The notes: generated by a model from the letters alone, not told the origin. A DNA stretch of 64,000 bases from Ampullaceana balthica (GCA_944989445.1 CALYLW010000285.1:1991299-2055298), one strand, 5' to 3'. Shown: positions 11,113-24,304, counted from the first letter of the stretch. Numbers and translations are program-made.

Positions 11113-11790
11113 TTAAATTTCCAGTTTCTTGGCGGAGTCTTCATGCATTGGCCCCTCTGGCCGCACGACCGATTGTGTTACGGTGAGAAAAATCGCCATC
11201 TGACCACAAACGATTTTTAAAAAAGCATATTTAAAAAAAAAGAAAATCTGCGTTAGTGTTTGGCCTGCTGGTTGGTGACTGTTTGGCAGGGGAAGACCTA
11301 GGCACATGCCATTTGATGAAAAGGCGCCCCAATCTGCACCGATGCTTGGGATTATGGATACAATAACCTCTAATATCAATGCAGTGTCAATCCTTGTATT
11401 CAGCGAAAATTTTCCAGGCATTTTCAGCCACGTGGGGATTTGATAGCTAAGATCCGCTCCAGTGTAATTAGTAAAAAGAAAATGGCAGTCGTTGCACTGG
11501 CAAGAGTAGCGACGAACCCGGCGGTGTTACAGAGGGCACAATGGCGCCAAGCCGACTGATAGAGGGCTTATCTGTTCCTAAAATGGACATCTACCGAGGC
11601 AATGAGTAGTAGGCAGATGCCCATCAATGAATCAGACACGACAAGGCAGGTCACCAAAAGCCGTAAGGGGTTCTAAAACTATCTCTATCCAAAAAGAATC
11701 TAGAAAGCACGCTAGCTAATTTCCCTTCAATTGAAAGTATGGATACAAGTCACAAAAGGGAACGTTTCATAAAATGTCATCTTGCCGTTT
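11113..11790 (-). pseudogene. Truncated LRR-GPCR pseudogene (TM1 to the TM5/6 loop)
   Basis: This segment aligns with 36653-37330 of the GPCR on the same strand. It keeps recognisable pieces such as VIVSIIPSI, ADWGAFS and NGMCLGLPL (TM4 to extracellular loop 2), but has several frameshifts and lacks the C-terminal TM6-TM7 part, all of the LRR and the LDLa. It is a decayed copy that came with the segmental duplication and is unlikely to make a receptor. Confidence 0.8.
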
Positions 11791-11989
11791 GCAAAGGAAT
11801 TGTATCTCTTGCAGTTCAAGCGTCTTTAGACAAAATGCACCTTGATTAAATTTTTTAAAATCCTTAAATGAAATACTTTATTGCACTTAGACTAACTTAT
11901 TGGTATACTTTAAAATTATTTCATAATTTGTAGATTCCATAAATTAGTTTCATAAATATTATTACTTATAAGTACTACACATCTTTATC

Positions 11990-12180
11990 TTATCATATCT
12001 TATCTTATGTGTTTCAGACGCTCCTTCTATACAGAAGATTATTGCGTCCTATGCTTATTTATGGCTTGTGTTAATTTCTGCATTCTTATCAGAGTTTGAT
12101 AAAGTTTTCGTTTTCCTGGTTTCTTTAGTCTGCAACCTTCTTTAAAAAAAATATTTTTATTTTCCACAAACGCATGCAAC
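11990..12180 (-). mobile_element. LINE 3'-end fragment
   Basis: Read on the minus strand it ends in the hairpin tail cttctgtatagaaggagcgtctg followed by ataag-type repeats, the same 3' tail as the LINEs at 16.0 and 29.6 kb and the SINEs at 15.5 and 39.2 kb. It is severely 5'-truncated. The rest of 11800-12600 is AT-rich with no gene. Confidence 0.6.
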
Positions 12181-12599
12181 AGTGCCTTGAGATTATGAAG
12201 ATATCTTCCAATGAGCTTATATTCATATTTTAATTACTAAGAAAAAAAAAGAATTTTCAGGTTTGTCGCTTCTTACTGTTTTTATATTGTAATATTCCAG
12301 AGATAAATCTATCTTATAGTTTTAATTCATATCTATACACTCATTCTGCTGTTAACACAGTAAGTATAAGAAAACACTGTCAGCAACTATTTCAACAAGA
12401 TTAAAACCTATTTAAAATCTTCTAACGAAAATCTTAGCAGAATATATAGCCACTAAATGAATGTTTAGTTCATTTATATATTGGAACAAATGTTGCTTAA
12501 ATAGATTTTGATTTTTATACTCGGATATAATAGTCCTTGGGCAAATAAAACATACACAATAATACAACCTCCTTTATAACATGATTTATTATGTTTTTG

Positions 12600-12665
12600 T
12601 CAATAAACCCAGCGGTGATCCTACCAAGCGGTGATCCAACCCAGCTGTGATCCAACCAAGCCTAC
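12600..12665. repeat. Short remnant of the 16-bp tandem repeat
   Basis: Three to four copies of cccagcggtgatccaa-type units, matching the much longer array at 26140-26468. It marks the left edge of duplication block A. Confidence 0.7.
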
Positions 12666-12800
12666 CAATATTGGCATAAAACAAAAATGGAAAAAATAAA
12701 TTAAAAACCAATGATGTAAAACGTTTAACACGAACAATTAAACACACCAAGTTATTTCATGATGAAATGTTTATTCATGTCTTAAAATCATTGAAAATGA

Positions 12801-13679
12801 TTAGTAATAAATATCTGGATCGAACCAGGTGTGTGGGCCTAGCCATCCCCAACATTTACAAGAATAGCGATGAGTATGACTTAGCTCGGGGCTTAGCCAT
12901 GTGCAGAAAGTGTCATTGATGAAACAATCTCCGTGTAGAAAGTTTTTGTTTTCACATATCCATGGACATGAGTATGTGGTATTACTTGGCAGTCGTTGGC
13001 TGAAATTAAAGTAATGCATTCTTGTTATTAAACAAATAACATAATAAGTTTTTCTTTTCTTTTTGCAAAGAATTTGTGATAAGTTTGTTTAGTTTTTCAA
13101 TAATGATGGCAAAAAAACAACAACTTTAAACACATTAGTTATTTTTCCTTGTTTTGTTTCCCTTTATTTTCCTTTTTTTTTAGTTGAAGATTAGTGATTA
13201 AATACCATATTAGAGCTTATAAGTGAATTAATCCTTTTTTTCATGTCAATAAATCTAAACGATTTAGATTATCGCTACACTCTAATCATACAAAACAAAA
13301 CAGTGATTAAATGAAGTACTTAACTGTATTCATTTGTATGTATGATAAGAATTATATAAATGACACGTTAAATTAAAATAACTCTCATCTAAAGTAAACT
13401 ATTCGAGACAACATACACAAATACATTAATAATTTGCTTTTTCCTTAAAAGGAAGATTTCTTTCAAATGTGTAATTTTTCATTGAATTATATGATTGCCT
13501 AACACACACACTTAAATACATAAGTGTATAAAATTAACATAAAAATTCCATATTTACAGCCAGCACTCTTGATAAGTAGGTTCACAATATCGTATCCAAT
13601 ATGGATCCCCCCATGCATTTAGTCCCACTACAGCGACGATGAGGAACACTAGAAGTATCTTGTACTTTATCACCATCAT
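12801..13679 (-). CDS. Secreted 8-cysteine peptide, copy A (two exons)
   Basis: Exon 1 is 13679-13558 and exon 2 is 12999-12801. The donor GGCT|GTAAAT and acceptor TTTAATTTCAG|C are both phase 2, and the junction codes Leu41. The product is 106 residues: a signal peptide of about 22 (MMVIKYKILLVFLIVAVVG..NA), then a Trp-rich mature peptide with cysteines at 32, 39, 52, 56, 66, 73, 88 and 90, presumably four disulfides, and glycosylation sequons at N47 and N69. A TATAAT-like element lies at 13738-13733 and AATAAA at 12775-12770, 26 bases after the stop. I do not recognise the family. Small secreted cysteine-rich peptides in snails include immune, pheromone-type and gland products, and nothing here picks one. 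The gene structure is well supported; the function is unknown. Confidence 0.8.
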
Positions 13680-13859
13680 CACCCTTAGCTTGATGCAAAA
13701 TGCAGACTGTGACCTCAACTCTCAAACAAAGAATTATAGCCAGATACTACAACGACATATCTGTTATTCTAGGGGCGTAGCTCACTGACCAACTAAGATT
13801 GAAGGGTAATTTACAATGACCATTATGGATCACTGGTATGAATGCATCTTGTATTCTTA

Positions 13860-14234
13860 AAGCATCATGTCAATATCTTATTAATCAAAGTGTTTATTGC
13901 ATTATATACAAAAATAAAAACTTGAGAACACGTTCCATTCTTTTAATAGTATCCTGGCTGTCTATCATTATAACATTTCACATCTCTTTATCTCTTTTTG
14001 GGAAGTTTTGATAGAAATTTTTCTTGCAATTATCTTTATTAAAGTATTATAAATCACATAAAGAAAATACTTGCACAAAATCGAAGAAAGATGTTCACTA
14101 TAATTATCTCACTCAACGAAATTGTAATCCCCTAAGACGGATTTAATTTCGAAAACTCACAGGATTTGCGATTTTTTTCTATTGAATTTTTTATTATAAT
14201 AAAGAAGCTTTATTCCCGAAAATTTTGCATTATA
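13860..14234. other. AT-rich spacer shared by blocks A and B
   Basis: Noncoding sequence matching 27650-28029. No gene was seen. Confidence 0.4.
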
Positions 14235-14941
14235 CTAGTGTATTACCCAGTCTAAAAATAACGGAAAGTTATCAAAATAAATACATTTCAGCTGAAATCC
14301 ATTTATTTTGAAATTTACATATCAGAATAAAAAGTAATGTAATACAGAACTTTTATTTATTTCATTTATTTTTATTTTACTCATTTATTTTCATATTGCA
14401 CAATTTTATGTGGAACGGTCGAAAAGAGTTATTTTTGGTGCAGTAATTTAGTGCGTAAACCTTACCAGAATCCAGTCCTTTATCACCAATTTTGTAAGAA
14501 GGATTCTCAGAATTCACTGGCCAGACAAAATCAGCAACCGGGAACTGTGGCAGCGGACAAAACAGAAGCCCATTGAGGCAGAGATTCTCCAGAAGCTGTG
14601 AAGGTGGATTGGTCATACACTAAGAAAACCTGCTTCTAACACAACAAAGCTAGCCCTGAAATGGAACCCGCAGGGTAAGCGGAAAAAAGGCCGTCCAACA
14701 AACACTTGGCGCCGAGAATTGGAGGAAGACATCAAGATAATTGGCCATGAATAAAAGATCCTGGAGAAGCTGGCCCAGGATAGAGATGCATGGAGGTCTC
14801 TCGTAGGTGGCCTATGCCATTGGAGGAATCGCAGACGCCGACGATGATCGGTGGATGCCCCTCATGGACGAGAAGGCTCAACAACAACAATTTGGTGAGC
14901 TGCTTTCCAAAATTAGTAGCGTCACGGACAGACAAACGTGA
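14235..14941 (-). mobile_element. Reverse-orientation Helitron of the GACGGGTGATACGCTAG family, with a LINE insertion
   Basis: Read on the minus strand it starts near TCACGTTTGTCTGTCCGTGACG and ends in a decayed GGGTAATACACTAG (complement at 14235-14238). The same termini occur at 23465-23853, 33490-33895 and 38768-39025. A 5'-truncated LINE fragment sits inside it at about 14450-14890. The copy in block B (28030-28736) shows the same nesting, so the LINE insertion predates the duplication. Confidence 0.7.
14440..14860 (+). pseudogene. LINE reverse-transcriptase C-terminal fragment, with stop codons
   Basis: It is homologous to the open 28250-28638 fragment ([37 protein letters not shown]), but has in-frame stops at the positions of the RKRW and HEW segments. 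It ends in a caacaacaa tail near 14880. Confidence 0.75.
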
Positions 14942-14959
14942 CATACATTGCAAATTATG

Positions 14960-15480
14960 TTGATTTTGTAACATCTATAAAAATTGTAACATTCAAATAG
15001 CAGAGATTAAGCATGTTATATAAATAAGGATAAATTATACATACACTAAGCATTTTTTTTATTAAAACATTTTTAATGGATATTTTTGTTTCGTACGCAC
15101 AATGCTTGTACGTGAATCTTTCTTTTTTCGTATGATTTGTGGTGGATTGAAATGCAATAAATAAATTAGAATGTTTGATTTTTTGTTGGTTTACTATCAA
15201 TTTTTCATTACAATATTATTAGCAGCACCTGGTGTGTAAAGCTACAAATCGACCAGGTGAAAAGTGAACTTTGCTCTATACAGAGCTAATTTTAAAGAAT
15301 GTCGACTATGTGCAAAGTGGTGGAAAATGTAACGCCTATGAAATGTCTCGTGATGAATAGTGATTTAAAATGTCAGAAAAGATATGTGTGAAAAAAATTA
15401 GTTACTAGTTACACAAAGATATCCGAGAAATTAGATGTAAATTTTATAATTATATTCCAGCAAGAAATCTTATCTTATCT
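14960..15480. other. AT-rich spacer, no gene seen
   Basis: Matches 28755-29290 in block B. ORFs here are short and not conserved between the copies. Confidence 0.4.
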
Positions 15481-15738
15481 TATCTATACAGACGCTCCTT
15501 CTATGCAGAAGATGGTTGCGTCCACAGACCATGACAGATGATCTGTTGGCAAGTGATGCAGCATTCACAGGCCACGGCTTTGTGGGTTCCACGCATTACC
15601 CAGCCGCCTAACACTACTAGTGTTAGGTACCCATTCGGAGCGGGGTGACTCAGGGACGCCCTAGGCCCCGGGAACAAACCCTTGCCTTCACACGGATTCG
15701 AACCCGTGACCATCGGTACGACAGTCCAGTGCGCTGCA
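15481..15738 (-). mobile_element. tRNA-derived SINE
   Basis: On the minus strand it has a B-box region (cacgggttcgaatccgtg), a SINE body (ggaccaccc/ctgagtcac-type sequence, gtaatgcgtggaaccc) and a 3' hairpin tail ttctgcatagaaggagcgtctg followed by (ataag)n. Block B lacks it at 29270-29285, so it inserted after the duplication. No clean target duplication was seen. Confidence 0.8.
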
Positions 15739-16013
15739 TACATTGTATGATTATAAATGATGAGGTAGTCACTTGTAACATTCGAATAGCAAGGTTCTAT
15801 GTGAACTTTTGGTTTAACCGAGATATTCTCGTTTAAAAATTTGATGTTAGTAGGCCTGTATAGAGTTAGAAACTTATTACTACAAAATTGTCTCAAGATA
15901 CAGCTTTCAAATTTTTTACCATTGTATATTAATACATGGATTATAACCCTGTGTCTATGATTCATTTTCGTCACAAGTTCGACTTAGAACCATTTTATTC
16001 TAAGGGGCGACAG

Positions 16014-16915
16014 TTCTATGATTATATCTTTTCTTATCTTATATGTGTTAGATACTCCTTCTGTACAGTCGATTATTGCTTCCTACGCTTATCTATGGTT
16101 TGTGCCTAGTCCTGCATTCTAGTTAGGTTTCAAAATGTTGATGAAGTGTTGGTTTTCCTGGTTTCTTCAGGCAACCCATTCCACGCCCGAATTCCATATA
16201 GGAAGAACGAGAATTTGTATGTGTGTTATAGTGTTTTATCTGTAGGGTTGTATTAAGTTATCTTTGTGTTGTATTTCTAAATTAGAATTAATTGCTTTAT
16301 GTATGATTACTACTTTGCTCTTGGTTCTTCTATCCTCTAGTGTTTCAAGATTTAATGATTTAACTAATGATTTTATTCTTGTCAGTTTTGAATATTCTCC
16401 AGTAATGAATCTGGCAGCTCTTTTTTAATTTGTTCTAGTTTGTCAATGTTTTCTTTGGTGGATGGGTCCCATACAGAAGACGCATATTCTAGTACAGGGT
16501 CTCACCAAAATGAGACTAGCATTTTAGTTTTATATCTCTATTACATTTGTTAAAGTTTCCTTTTATAGAGCCTAATGTTTTCTTTGATTTTTTAATAATT
16601 TTATTGACATGAGGATTCCATGATAGTTTCTCTTTTATTTTTACTCCTAAGTATTTTGCATCTTTAGTTTGGGTTAGTTCTTTTCCATGAATGAAATATT
16701 TTGAATTTATTTGTTTCTTTTTCTTTGCTGCTCTTAACAGTTGACACTTTTCTGAGTGGATAGACATACTCAAAGTAGTTTCCAATTTTATCAATTCATA
16801 AAAGTCTTGTTCTGATTTAATTGTCTTACAATCATCAACAAATAAACTAGTTTTTGTTCCTGTTGAGATGTTGTTGGGTAAATCATTTATGTAAATTAAA
16901 AAGGGCAAAGGGCCC
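16014..16915 (-). pseudogene. 5'-truncated LINE: reverse-transcriptase thumb and 3' end
   Basis: On the minus strand the peptide includes FLIYINDLPNN, LFVDDCK (the FxDD box with Val in place of the usual Ala), AKYLGVKI and LSWNPHVNKI. After a frameshift near 16500 it continues with VLEYAS, WDPS and a 3' end carrying the hairpin tail cttctgtacagaaggagtatc. The pattern fits a CR1/jockey-type non-LTR element. It is damaged by frameshifts and lacks the endonuclease and fingers. Confidence 0.8.
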
Positions 16916-17059
16916 TAGTTCAGTTCCTAGTGCAACTCCTGAATTAGCTGTTATTTGTGCTGATTTAGATCAATTAATTATTACATTTTGCTCTCTACCC
17001 AAAAGGAAGTCTAGGATTTAATAATGTCAGGGGCCTGAGTAGTTAAGCGTGTTTTTTTT

Positions 17060-17900
17060 TGTTTTTTTTTATAATAAACTAAATTGGTGAAATTTGTCAA
17101 ATGCTTTTGAGAAGTCTACTAATATTGTATCTGACTATTATTTTCTAAGACTTTTGAAAGATCATCTGGAAAGGTATTTACAAGTTGTAAAATTATATCT
17201 AAGGTGGTAGTTATTAGGTATGATTATAATACAGCTGAAGAGGTATGTACTAGTTGTATAATAATATCTGAATAGGTAATTACTATTTGTATGATTATGT
17301 CTGAAGAGGTCGTTACAAGTTGTATTAATTTATCAAGAGGTAGTTATTAGCTGTATGATTAGAAAAAGATCTAGTCTATCTTCAAATATGTTATTAATAA
17401 GATTTAAATGGACGAGAAAGATATTAGAGGTGTGATAAATGTGATATCACAGGAGGCTCTTCCTAGTTATATTATTAAAATCGATGAAGAATTTATATTT
17501 GTAAAATTACAGGTGGTTACTAGTTGTATGATTATGTGTAATCAACTTACTGAAAAAATATTAAATTTTGTCCATGATCATTTTAAAGATATCAATCTTT
17601 TATGACAAACAACTCAACGAATAACAATAAAGGTTAATGTAGACTCAAAAATGTTTTTAAATGAAACAATACGTGTTTATATTTATTTACAAAAGAGATA
17701 TAATAGTATACGTTTTGACAAATTCATTTATCGGGAGAATATAAATCAAATGAATATACATGACATAATAGCTACTTTAAATCACATATATATATATACG
17801 CTCAATTATGTAGCCTAACGCTGAGGGACATCCCTCTGCTTTTTTTTAAAATTGGATAATCATTTTGGTTTCCAGATTAACATTAAACACCCTCCACACT
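17060..17900. repeat. AT-rich degenerate tandem sequence shared with 30235-30890
   Basis: Degenerate repeats of about 55-60 bases (gaggtagttattagttgtatgatta-like) lie at 17170-17370. The 65-residue ORF at 17408-17605 is nearly conserved in block B, but there it is broken near the end and its start differs, so I do not call it a gene. Confidence 0.45.
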
Positions 17901-17909
17901 ATTATTAAT

Positions 17910-18285
17910 AATTGAACAATTTCATGCGGACGTTCGATAAGAGTTATTTTTGGTGCAGTAATTTGGTGCGCTGCTTTCTAAAGTTACTTTAAAAATCGTT
18001 TGGTGATTAGCACTGTAAAAAAAATATTATATACATACTTTGTGTACATTTCAGGAATATTTCGTATTTATCATATAAGGATATGTTACTTTGGCTTTTG
18101 CAAAAAAAAACATTTATAAAATACTTTGTGTACATTTAAGAAAGTTTCATATTACGTATTTATCATACAAGGACAAGTTAGTTGGGCTTTTGAAAAAGGT
18201 GGGCGCCGTAGGCGCCCTTAAAAAAGGGGGCGCCGCAGGCGCCACGGCGTCGCAGCACAAACTAGTACATAAAATAATAGTGAAA
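17910..18285 (-). mobile_element. Helitron-family derivative with GGCGCC palindromes
   Basis: Contains the shared motif atgcggacgttcgataagagttatttttggtgcag and two copies of the tttgtgtacatttcag/tatttatcatacaagg segment, then ggcgccgtaggcgcc. Block B lacks this segment, so it was either gained in A or lost from B. Confidence 0.55.
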
Positions 18286-18559
18286 AAATAGGTATTGAAA
18301 TAATAGTTCCCTGAAAAATACAAATTACTTAAGAACAAATGTAAATCAAAGTGTTCATTTTGTTTATATTTTTGTTGTCAACTTACTAAATACTTTTATG
18401 TATCTTTTAATTGTTCATGTCAATTCTATAGGATGTGCCACTGGTCTAACAGCGCTTCACACAAAAATAGTAACACAAACATAATAATCAATACATTCAT
18501 TTGTATACATGCATTATCATAACTACAACGAATTTTAAAATAAAATAATTTATATCATA

Positions 18560-21500
18560 CTAGCAGACCCGTTATGCGTTGCAACGATCTCAGTAAAAAT
18601 GAATAAATTTAAAGAAACCAATGAGTGGTATGTTTAAAAACAATAATGCCAGAAACCTTCGCGGAAGTTTGAAAAAAACTTCCAAGTTTCATAGCAAACG
18701 GATAAATAAATTAATAATTAAATAGCGTACAAAAGAAGAAACGATATTAAGGGCCCCGGCACTCAAAATTAGTGGATAATAAAGTTTTTTATTGCCATTG
18801 TACTCAAGATATATTCCTAAATATCGAGTATAATTGAATAGGGAATAAAATTATTAAAGTTCAGTAAAAAGACATTTGGGGACCCCAGCTCTCAGGGAAT
18901 GGACATTAAGAGTTCACTACCCTATATTACTATATAAATATAAGCTATAAAGTTTTTATATAATAAATTTGGTCAAAATCCATTTATTTTCTCATTATTT
19001 CACGCTTAAACTACTTTTAATTTAGCTAATATAGGGGGGAAATGACATTAAGGGGCCCCAGCCAATTCGGTGCAAGAGGTCAATTTAAAAAACCTGTTCA
19101 TTTTAATTCAGTTTTATTGTTAATATATTTCTCAAGATCTTTAAAAAAGTAAATAGGAAACATATCTTAAACATATACGAAAAAAAGAAATTTGGGGCCC
19201 CCGGCCCGGAAGATATTGACATTAGAAGTTTAGTGCCCCTTAGTATATTAATATGGGCTGCCAAGTTTTTGTGTGCAAATTTTGGTGAAGATCTATTCAT
19301 TTACCAAGTAGCTAATGCATAAACTAATTTTATATATCTCATATTAGCAAAAAAAACGACATTAAGGGCCCCAGAGCCCATTCAGGGCAAGATATAAAGT
19401 TCAAAACACCTGTTCATTTCAATATGGATGATAATGGATACATTAACCATTATTTGTCAAGTTTTTTAATAATTGAATTGGGGAATACAATCTTAAACGT
19501 TTAAGTAAAAAGGTATTTTCGCCCCCAGCCCCGAAGGAGTGGCCATAAGGAGTCAAGTGCCCGTATAGTATTTTAATATGGGCTACCAAGTTTTTGTATA
19601 CAAAGTTTTGTTAAGATTTATTCATTTACTCAGTAGCTAACGTTTAAACTAATTTTTATATAGGTCGTATAAGCAAAACATGAAATTATGGGCCCCTGGC
19701 ACCCCATTAGTGTTAAATTTTGAAAAACAAGTAGCCAGTTACCATCCCCGGAGCATACTGAGTTTATCAGCTATAAAGGACATGCAGACTCACACACACA
19801 CACATAGTTTGATATATATATATATATAGATATAGTAAAATAAAACGACATAAAGGGGGCCGGGCCTATTCGGTGCAAATGTCAATTTCAAAAACCTTTT
19901 CATTTTAATTCAGTTTCATCAGGGATATATTTATAAAGATCGTTAAAAAGTGAATGGCAAAAATATCTTAAACATATATGAAAAAAGATATTTGGGGCCC
20001 CGGCCCCAAAGAAATGGACATAAAAAGTTCAGAAACCTTAAGTATTTTAATATGGGCTACCACGTTTTTTGTATACAAAGTTTGGTTAAGATCCAAACAT
20101 TTACTCAGTAGCTAACGCATAAACTATTTTTTTAATAAAGCTCGTATTATCAAAAAACGGCATTAAGGGCCCCAGGGCCCAATTATTGCAAAAATAAAGT
20201 GCGAAACATATGTTCATTTGAATAAATTTCAAAATACCTACATTTATTTATATTTCTCAATATTGTTTAAAATGGAATGGACGATAAAATATTAAACATT
20301 TACCAAAAAAGACATTTTGGGCCCCCCAGCCCCATGGGAATGAAAATTAGGAGTTCAGTGCCCTATCGTAATAAAATATAGACCCTTGAGTTTTTATATA
20401 CTAAAATGGGTCAAGATACTTTAATTTTCTCAGTATTTTACGCTAATACTTTTTTTATACAGCTAATATAAGTAAAAAACGGCATTTAGGGGCCCTGGGC
20501 CCTTTTGTTGAAAGATGTTAATGTCAAAAACCTGTTCATTTTAAAACAGTTTCCTCAAAAATATATTCCTCAATATCGTGAAAAATTGAATGTAGAAAAA
20601 TATCTTAAACATATACGAAGAAAATATATTAGGCGCCCGCGGCCCCGAAGGAATGGACATTTGAAGTTCTGTGCCCTATAGTATTTTAGTATGGGTTGCC
20701 AAGTTTTTGTATTCAATTTTTGGTTTAGATCCACTCATGTACTCAGTAGCTAACGCATAAACTAATTTTTATATATCTTATATTAGCAAAAAAGACATTA
20801 AGGGCCCCAGGACCCATTCAGTGCAAGATATAAAGTTAAAAACACATGTTCATTTCAATTTGTATAATAATGGATACATGTGTCATTATTTGTCAAGATT
20901 GTTAATAAACTGAATGGTTAATAAAATCATAAACATTTAAGAAATGGGAATTTTTGATCCCCAGCCCCAAAGGAATGACTATTAGGAGATCAGTGCCCTA
21001 TAGTATTTTAATATTGGCTATAAAGTTGTTATATAAAAGTTTGGTTAAGATCCAACAATGTACACAGTAGCTAGCGCTTAAACTAATTTTTATATAGCTC
21101 ATAGAAGCAACAAATGACATTATGGGCCCCCGGTGCCCCATGAGTGTTAAATTTAGAAAAAAGGTGCCAGTTACATCCCCGGTAGGTACTTAACAGTCTC
21201 CGAAAATTTCAAGACGTTTGGATAAATGGTTTAGTCATCTATAAAGGACATGCACACACACACACACACAGACATATTTTGATTTTTATATATAGAGATA
21301 GATATAAGAAAAAAAAGATATTTAGGACCCCTGGGCCCATTTGGTGATAGATGTAAATTTCAAAAACCTTTTCATTTAGTTAAGTTTCCTCATAGATATA
21401 TTCCTAAAGATCGTGAAAAATTGATTTGGGGAAAATACATTAAACATATAAGAAGAAAAGACATTGGGGGCCCCCGGCCCCGAAGGAATGGACATTTGAA

Positions 21501-22135
21501 GTTATGTGCCCTATAGTATTTTAATATGGGCTACCAAGTTTTTGTATTCAAATTTTGGTTTAGATCCACTCATTTACTCAGTAGCTAACGCATAAACTAA
21601 TTTTTATATATCTTATATAAGCAAAAAAAGACATTAAGGGCCCCGGGGCCCATTCAGTGCAAGATATAAAGTTCAAAACCCCTGTTCATTTCAATTTGTA
21701 TAATAATGGATACATGTGTCATTATTTGTCAAGATTGTTAATGACTGAATGGTGAATAAAATCTTAAACGTTTAAGAAATTTGAATTTTTTGGGCCCCCA
21801 GCCCCAAAGGAATGACTATTTGCAGTTCAGTGACCCTATAGTATTTTAATATTGGCTATCAAGTTGTCATATACAAAGTTTGGTTAAGATCCAACAATTT
21901 ACCCAGTAGCTAGCGCTTAAACTAATTTTTATATAGCTCATATAAGCAAAAAATGACATTATGGGCCCCCGGAGCCCCATGAGTGTTAAATTTAGAAAAC
22001 AAAGTTGCCAGTTCCCATGCCAGGTAGGTACTTAACAGTCTCCAAAAATTTCATGACGATCGGATGAATAGTTTAGTCAGCAATAAAGGACATGCACACA
22101 CACACACAGACATACTTTGACTTTTATATAATACA
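18560..22135 (-). mobile_element. Cluster of tandem or nested Helitrons in reverse orientation
   Basis: The 3' end is the complement of TTGCAACGCATAACGGGTCTGCTAG, with CTAG at 18560-18563. Three 5'-end-like sequences (complement of tcaaa-tatgtctgtgtgtg with ttgcatgtcctttat) lie near 19790-19830, 21250-21300 and 22095-22135, giving units of about 1.3, 1.5 and 0.8 kb. Inside are repeats of roughly 155 bp, each with a GGGGCCCC-type palindrome. No protein is coded. Block B is empty at 31165 (ttatatcatataag), which fixes the insertion point. Confidence 0.75.
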
Positions 22136-22139
22136 TATA

Positions 22140-23464
22140 AAAAAGACATTTTTAAAGGGGTTTTTAATATTTAAAATCAGGTTAAAACCTTTGTGGGTGT
22201 ACACTAAACAATTTCCCAAAATTTTATTGCGATCGGATAAATAAAATAATATATCCTTACCTAACATTACAAAGAAACGACAATAAATCCCCCGGACAGA
22301 ACCAGTGCAAGCAGTAACGTTAAAAACACTTTGAAGATTTCAAACTTAATAAGGATAATTACATGTGTCAAGATTGTGTATAATCGAATGAGAATAAAGT
22401 TTTAAATGTTTAACAAAAAGGGTTTGTGGCCCCTGGCCTGGAAGGCATGGATATCATGGGTTCAATGCCCCATAGTTTTTTTTTATTATAACCCTTCAAG
22501 TTATTATATACCATTTTTTTTTAAATACAAAATACACAAACAAATTGTGTAATAGAATCATGAAATTTCACTCTCAAAGTTTTATGGCGATTGCATGAAT
22601 GAAGTTGTAAATTTTAAAGGAATAATACACAGACATTCATTCATATAGATATATAGATAGATTAATTACAACATATTTTTGTGCTATTCGTGACGAACAA
22701 AAAGATGTAGCAATTAAAATTTAAAAAATAAACTAAATTAAAATAAGATGTGTTATTTATTGAAATTAAAAATATTTCTGCAAATATTTTCTTTGATAAG
22801 TTTTATCAATAAAATTTAAGACTATGAGATCATAAGATTATACGCGGCTCTAACATTTTCTTTTTTCATCATCTGTTTTCTAATTTTTCTCCTTTCTAAA
22901 GCGTATACTTTTTGTATTAGCTAATTAATAAGGCTTTAAATTATTGATTTGATGACACAATTTGTGTGTTTTGTATTTTGTTTAAAAGCTTTATGACAGC
23001 CCTATTTTACAAGCTATATCACACGTTTGGCAAAAAAAACATTATTTATTTACTCAGTAGTCAAATTATTTTTAAATGCAGTACTTATAAGGAAAAAAAA
23101 CGTAACTTTGGCCCCGACCCCATTATAAGTCATACATTTTTATATATCCATTAAATCCTGACGGGCTTGTATTCAACAAATTTTAGAATGCAAAACGATC
23201 GGATAAATAAAATAAAATTTAAAAAGCCTTAAATGTATTTAAAAATTGAAAGTAGGGGCTCGACAGCCAATTATTGCAATATGTAATGCTCAAAATACCT
23301 GTATTTCAATCTGCATCTTGTTGAATTTTTTCACCAACATTTGTAAAGATTAAGTATAATCTAATGGGAAAAAAGATCTTAAATTTTTAGGATTTTAGTT
23401 TTTTAGTCGCTAATTAATGTCAGAAGGAAGTTAATGCGTTATATTATTAAACAATATAATTTTC
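22140..23464. repeat. AT-rich Helitron-derived repeats shared with 31780-33480
   Basis: Repeated gatcggataaataaaat and gcatgaatgaagt motifs and ggccc blocks similar to Helitron interiors. No coding sequence. Block B has a MITE inserted at the point corresponding to about 23100. Confidence 0.55.
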
Positions 23465-23853
23465 AATGTCACGTAGTGTCTGTCCGTGACGCTACTAAAT
23501 TTAGAAAGCAGCGCACCAAATTACTGCATCAATGCATCAAAAGGTGTGCAAATTAAAGATGCGCTGTAAGAAAATAGTATATGATGTCATTGTTTTAGCT
23601 CATAGAGGATTTGATGATGGTTAATTATAAAATAAAAAAGCAAAGGGGCGCCGTAGTAGGCGCCGCGCCCTACAACCCCTATTATAAAATACTTTGTGTA
23701 CATTTCAGAAAGTTTAATATTTTGTATTTATCAAACAAGGACAAGTTAGTTGGGCTTTTGAAAAAGGTGGGCGCCCTAGAAAAAGTACATTTTTTTCAAA
23801 ATAAATAGATTTCAGCTGAAAACTTCCATGATTTTTGACGGGTGATACGCTAG
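23465..23853 (+). mobile_element. Short Helitron of the GACGGGTGATACGCTAG family
   Basis: It starts near TCACGTAGTGTCTGTCCGTGACG and ends TTTTTGACGGGTGATACGCTAG at 23853, followed by T. It contains the ggcgccgtag palindromes. Its counterpart in block B ends at 33895. Confidence 0.7.
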
Positions 23854-23854
23854 T

Positions 23855-24304
23855 TTTAATATGAGCTATCAAGTTTGTATATATCAAGTTTAGTTAGGAT
23901 CCATCCAATTACCCTGGAACTAACGCTTAAACTAATTTGTATATAGTTAATAATTGCAAACAACAAAATTATGGGGTCGGGAACCCAGACCCCACATCCC
24001 CCCCAGCCTGACCGTTTATGTAAAAGAAATTGTTATTTACCTTCCCTGGAGTGTACTCGACAATCTCCCAAAGTTTCATGGAGATCGGATGAATGGTGTA
24101 GAAAGGTATAAAGAGCAAAAAGACTAACAGAGATACATACATATATTTCATACAACATATTTTTGTGTCAGTCAAAGGAGTAAAAATAAACTAAACAAAT
24201 ATAGGTATGTCAATTTTTAAAAATATATATTTTCTTTGACAAAGTTTGTCAATAATATTTTAAGGTAAGATTATGCATTTGTAAGCGGCATTAAACGTAT
24301 ATTT
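23855..24304. other. AT-rich repeat remnant, no gene
   Basis: Matches 33897-34345. It contains a Helitron-interior-like gagatcggatgaatggtgtag segment. A 68-residue minus-strand ORF is present in both copies, but it lies in repeat sequence. Confidence 0.4.

Larger units (their letters stand above)
8410..11790. repeat. Segmental duplication, copy 1 of the GPCR-flank block
   Basis: The C-rich tract at 8420-8500, the sequence at 10740-11100 and the GPCR remnant at 11113-11790 match 35760-35930, 36040-36410 and 36650-37330 in the same order and orientation. The Helitron at 8524-10703 is present only here. About 250 bases corresponding to the GPCR C-terminus have been lost near 11115. Confidence 0.8.

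Noticed and set aside
17408..17605. 65-residue ORF conserved in both duplication blocks
   Set aside because: The block-B copy has a changed start and a frame break near the end, and the conservation is explained by recent duplication; no domain.
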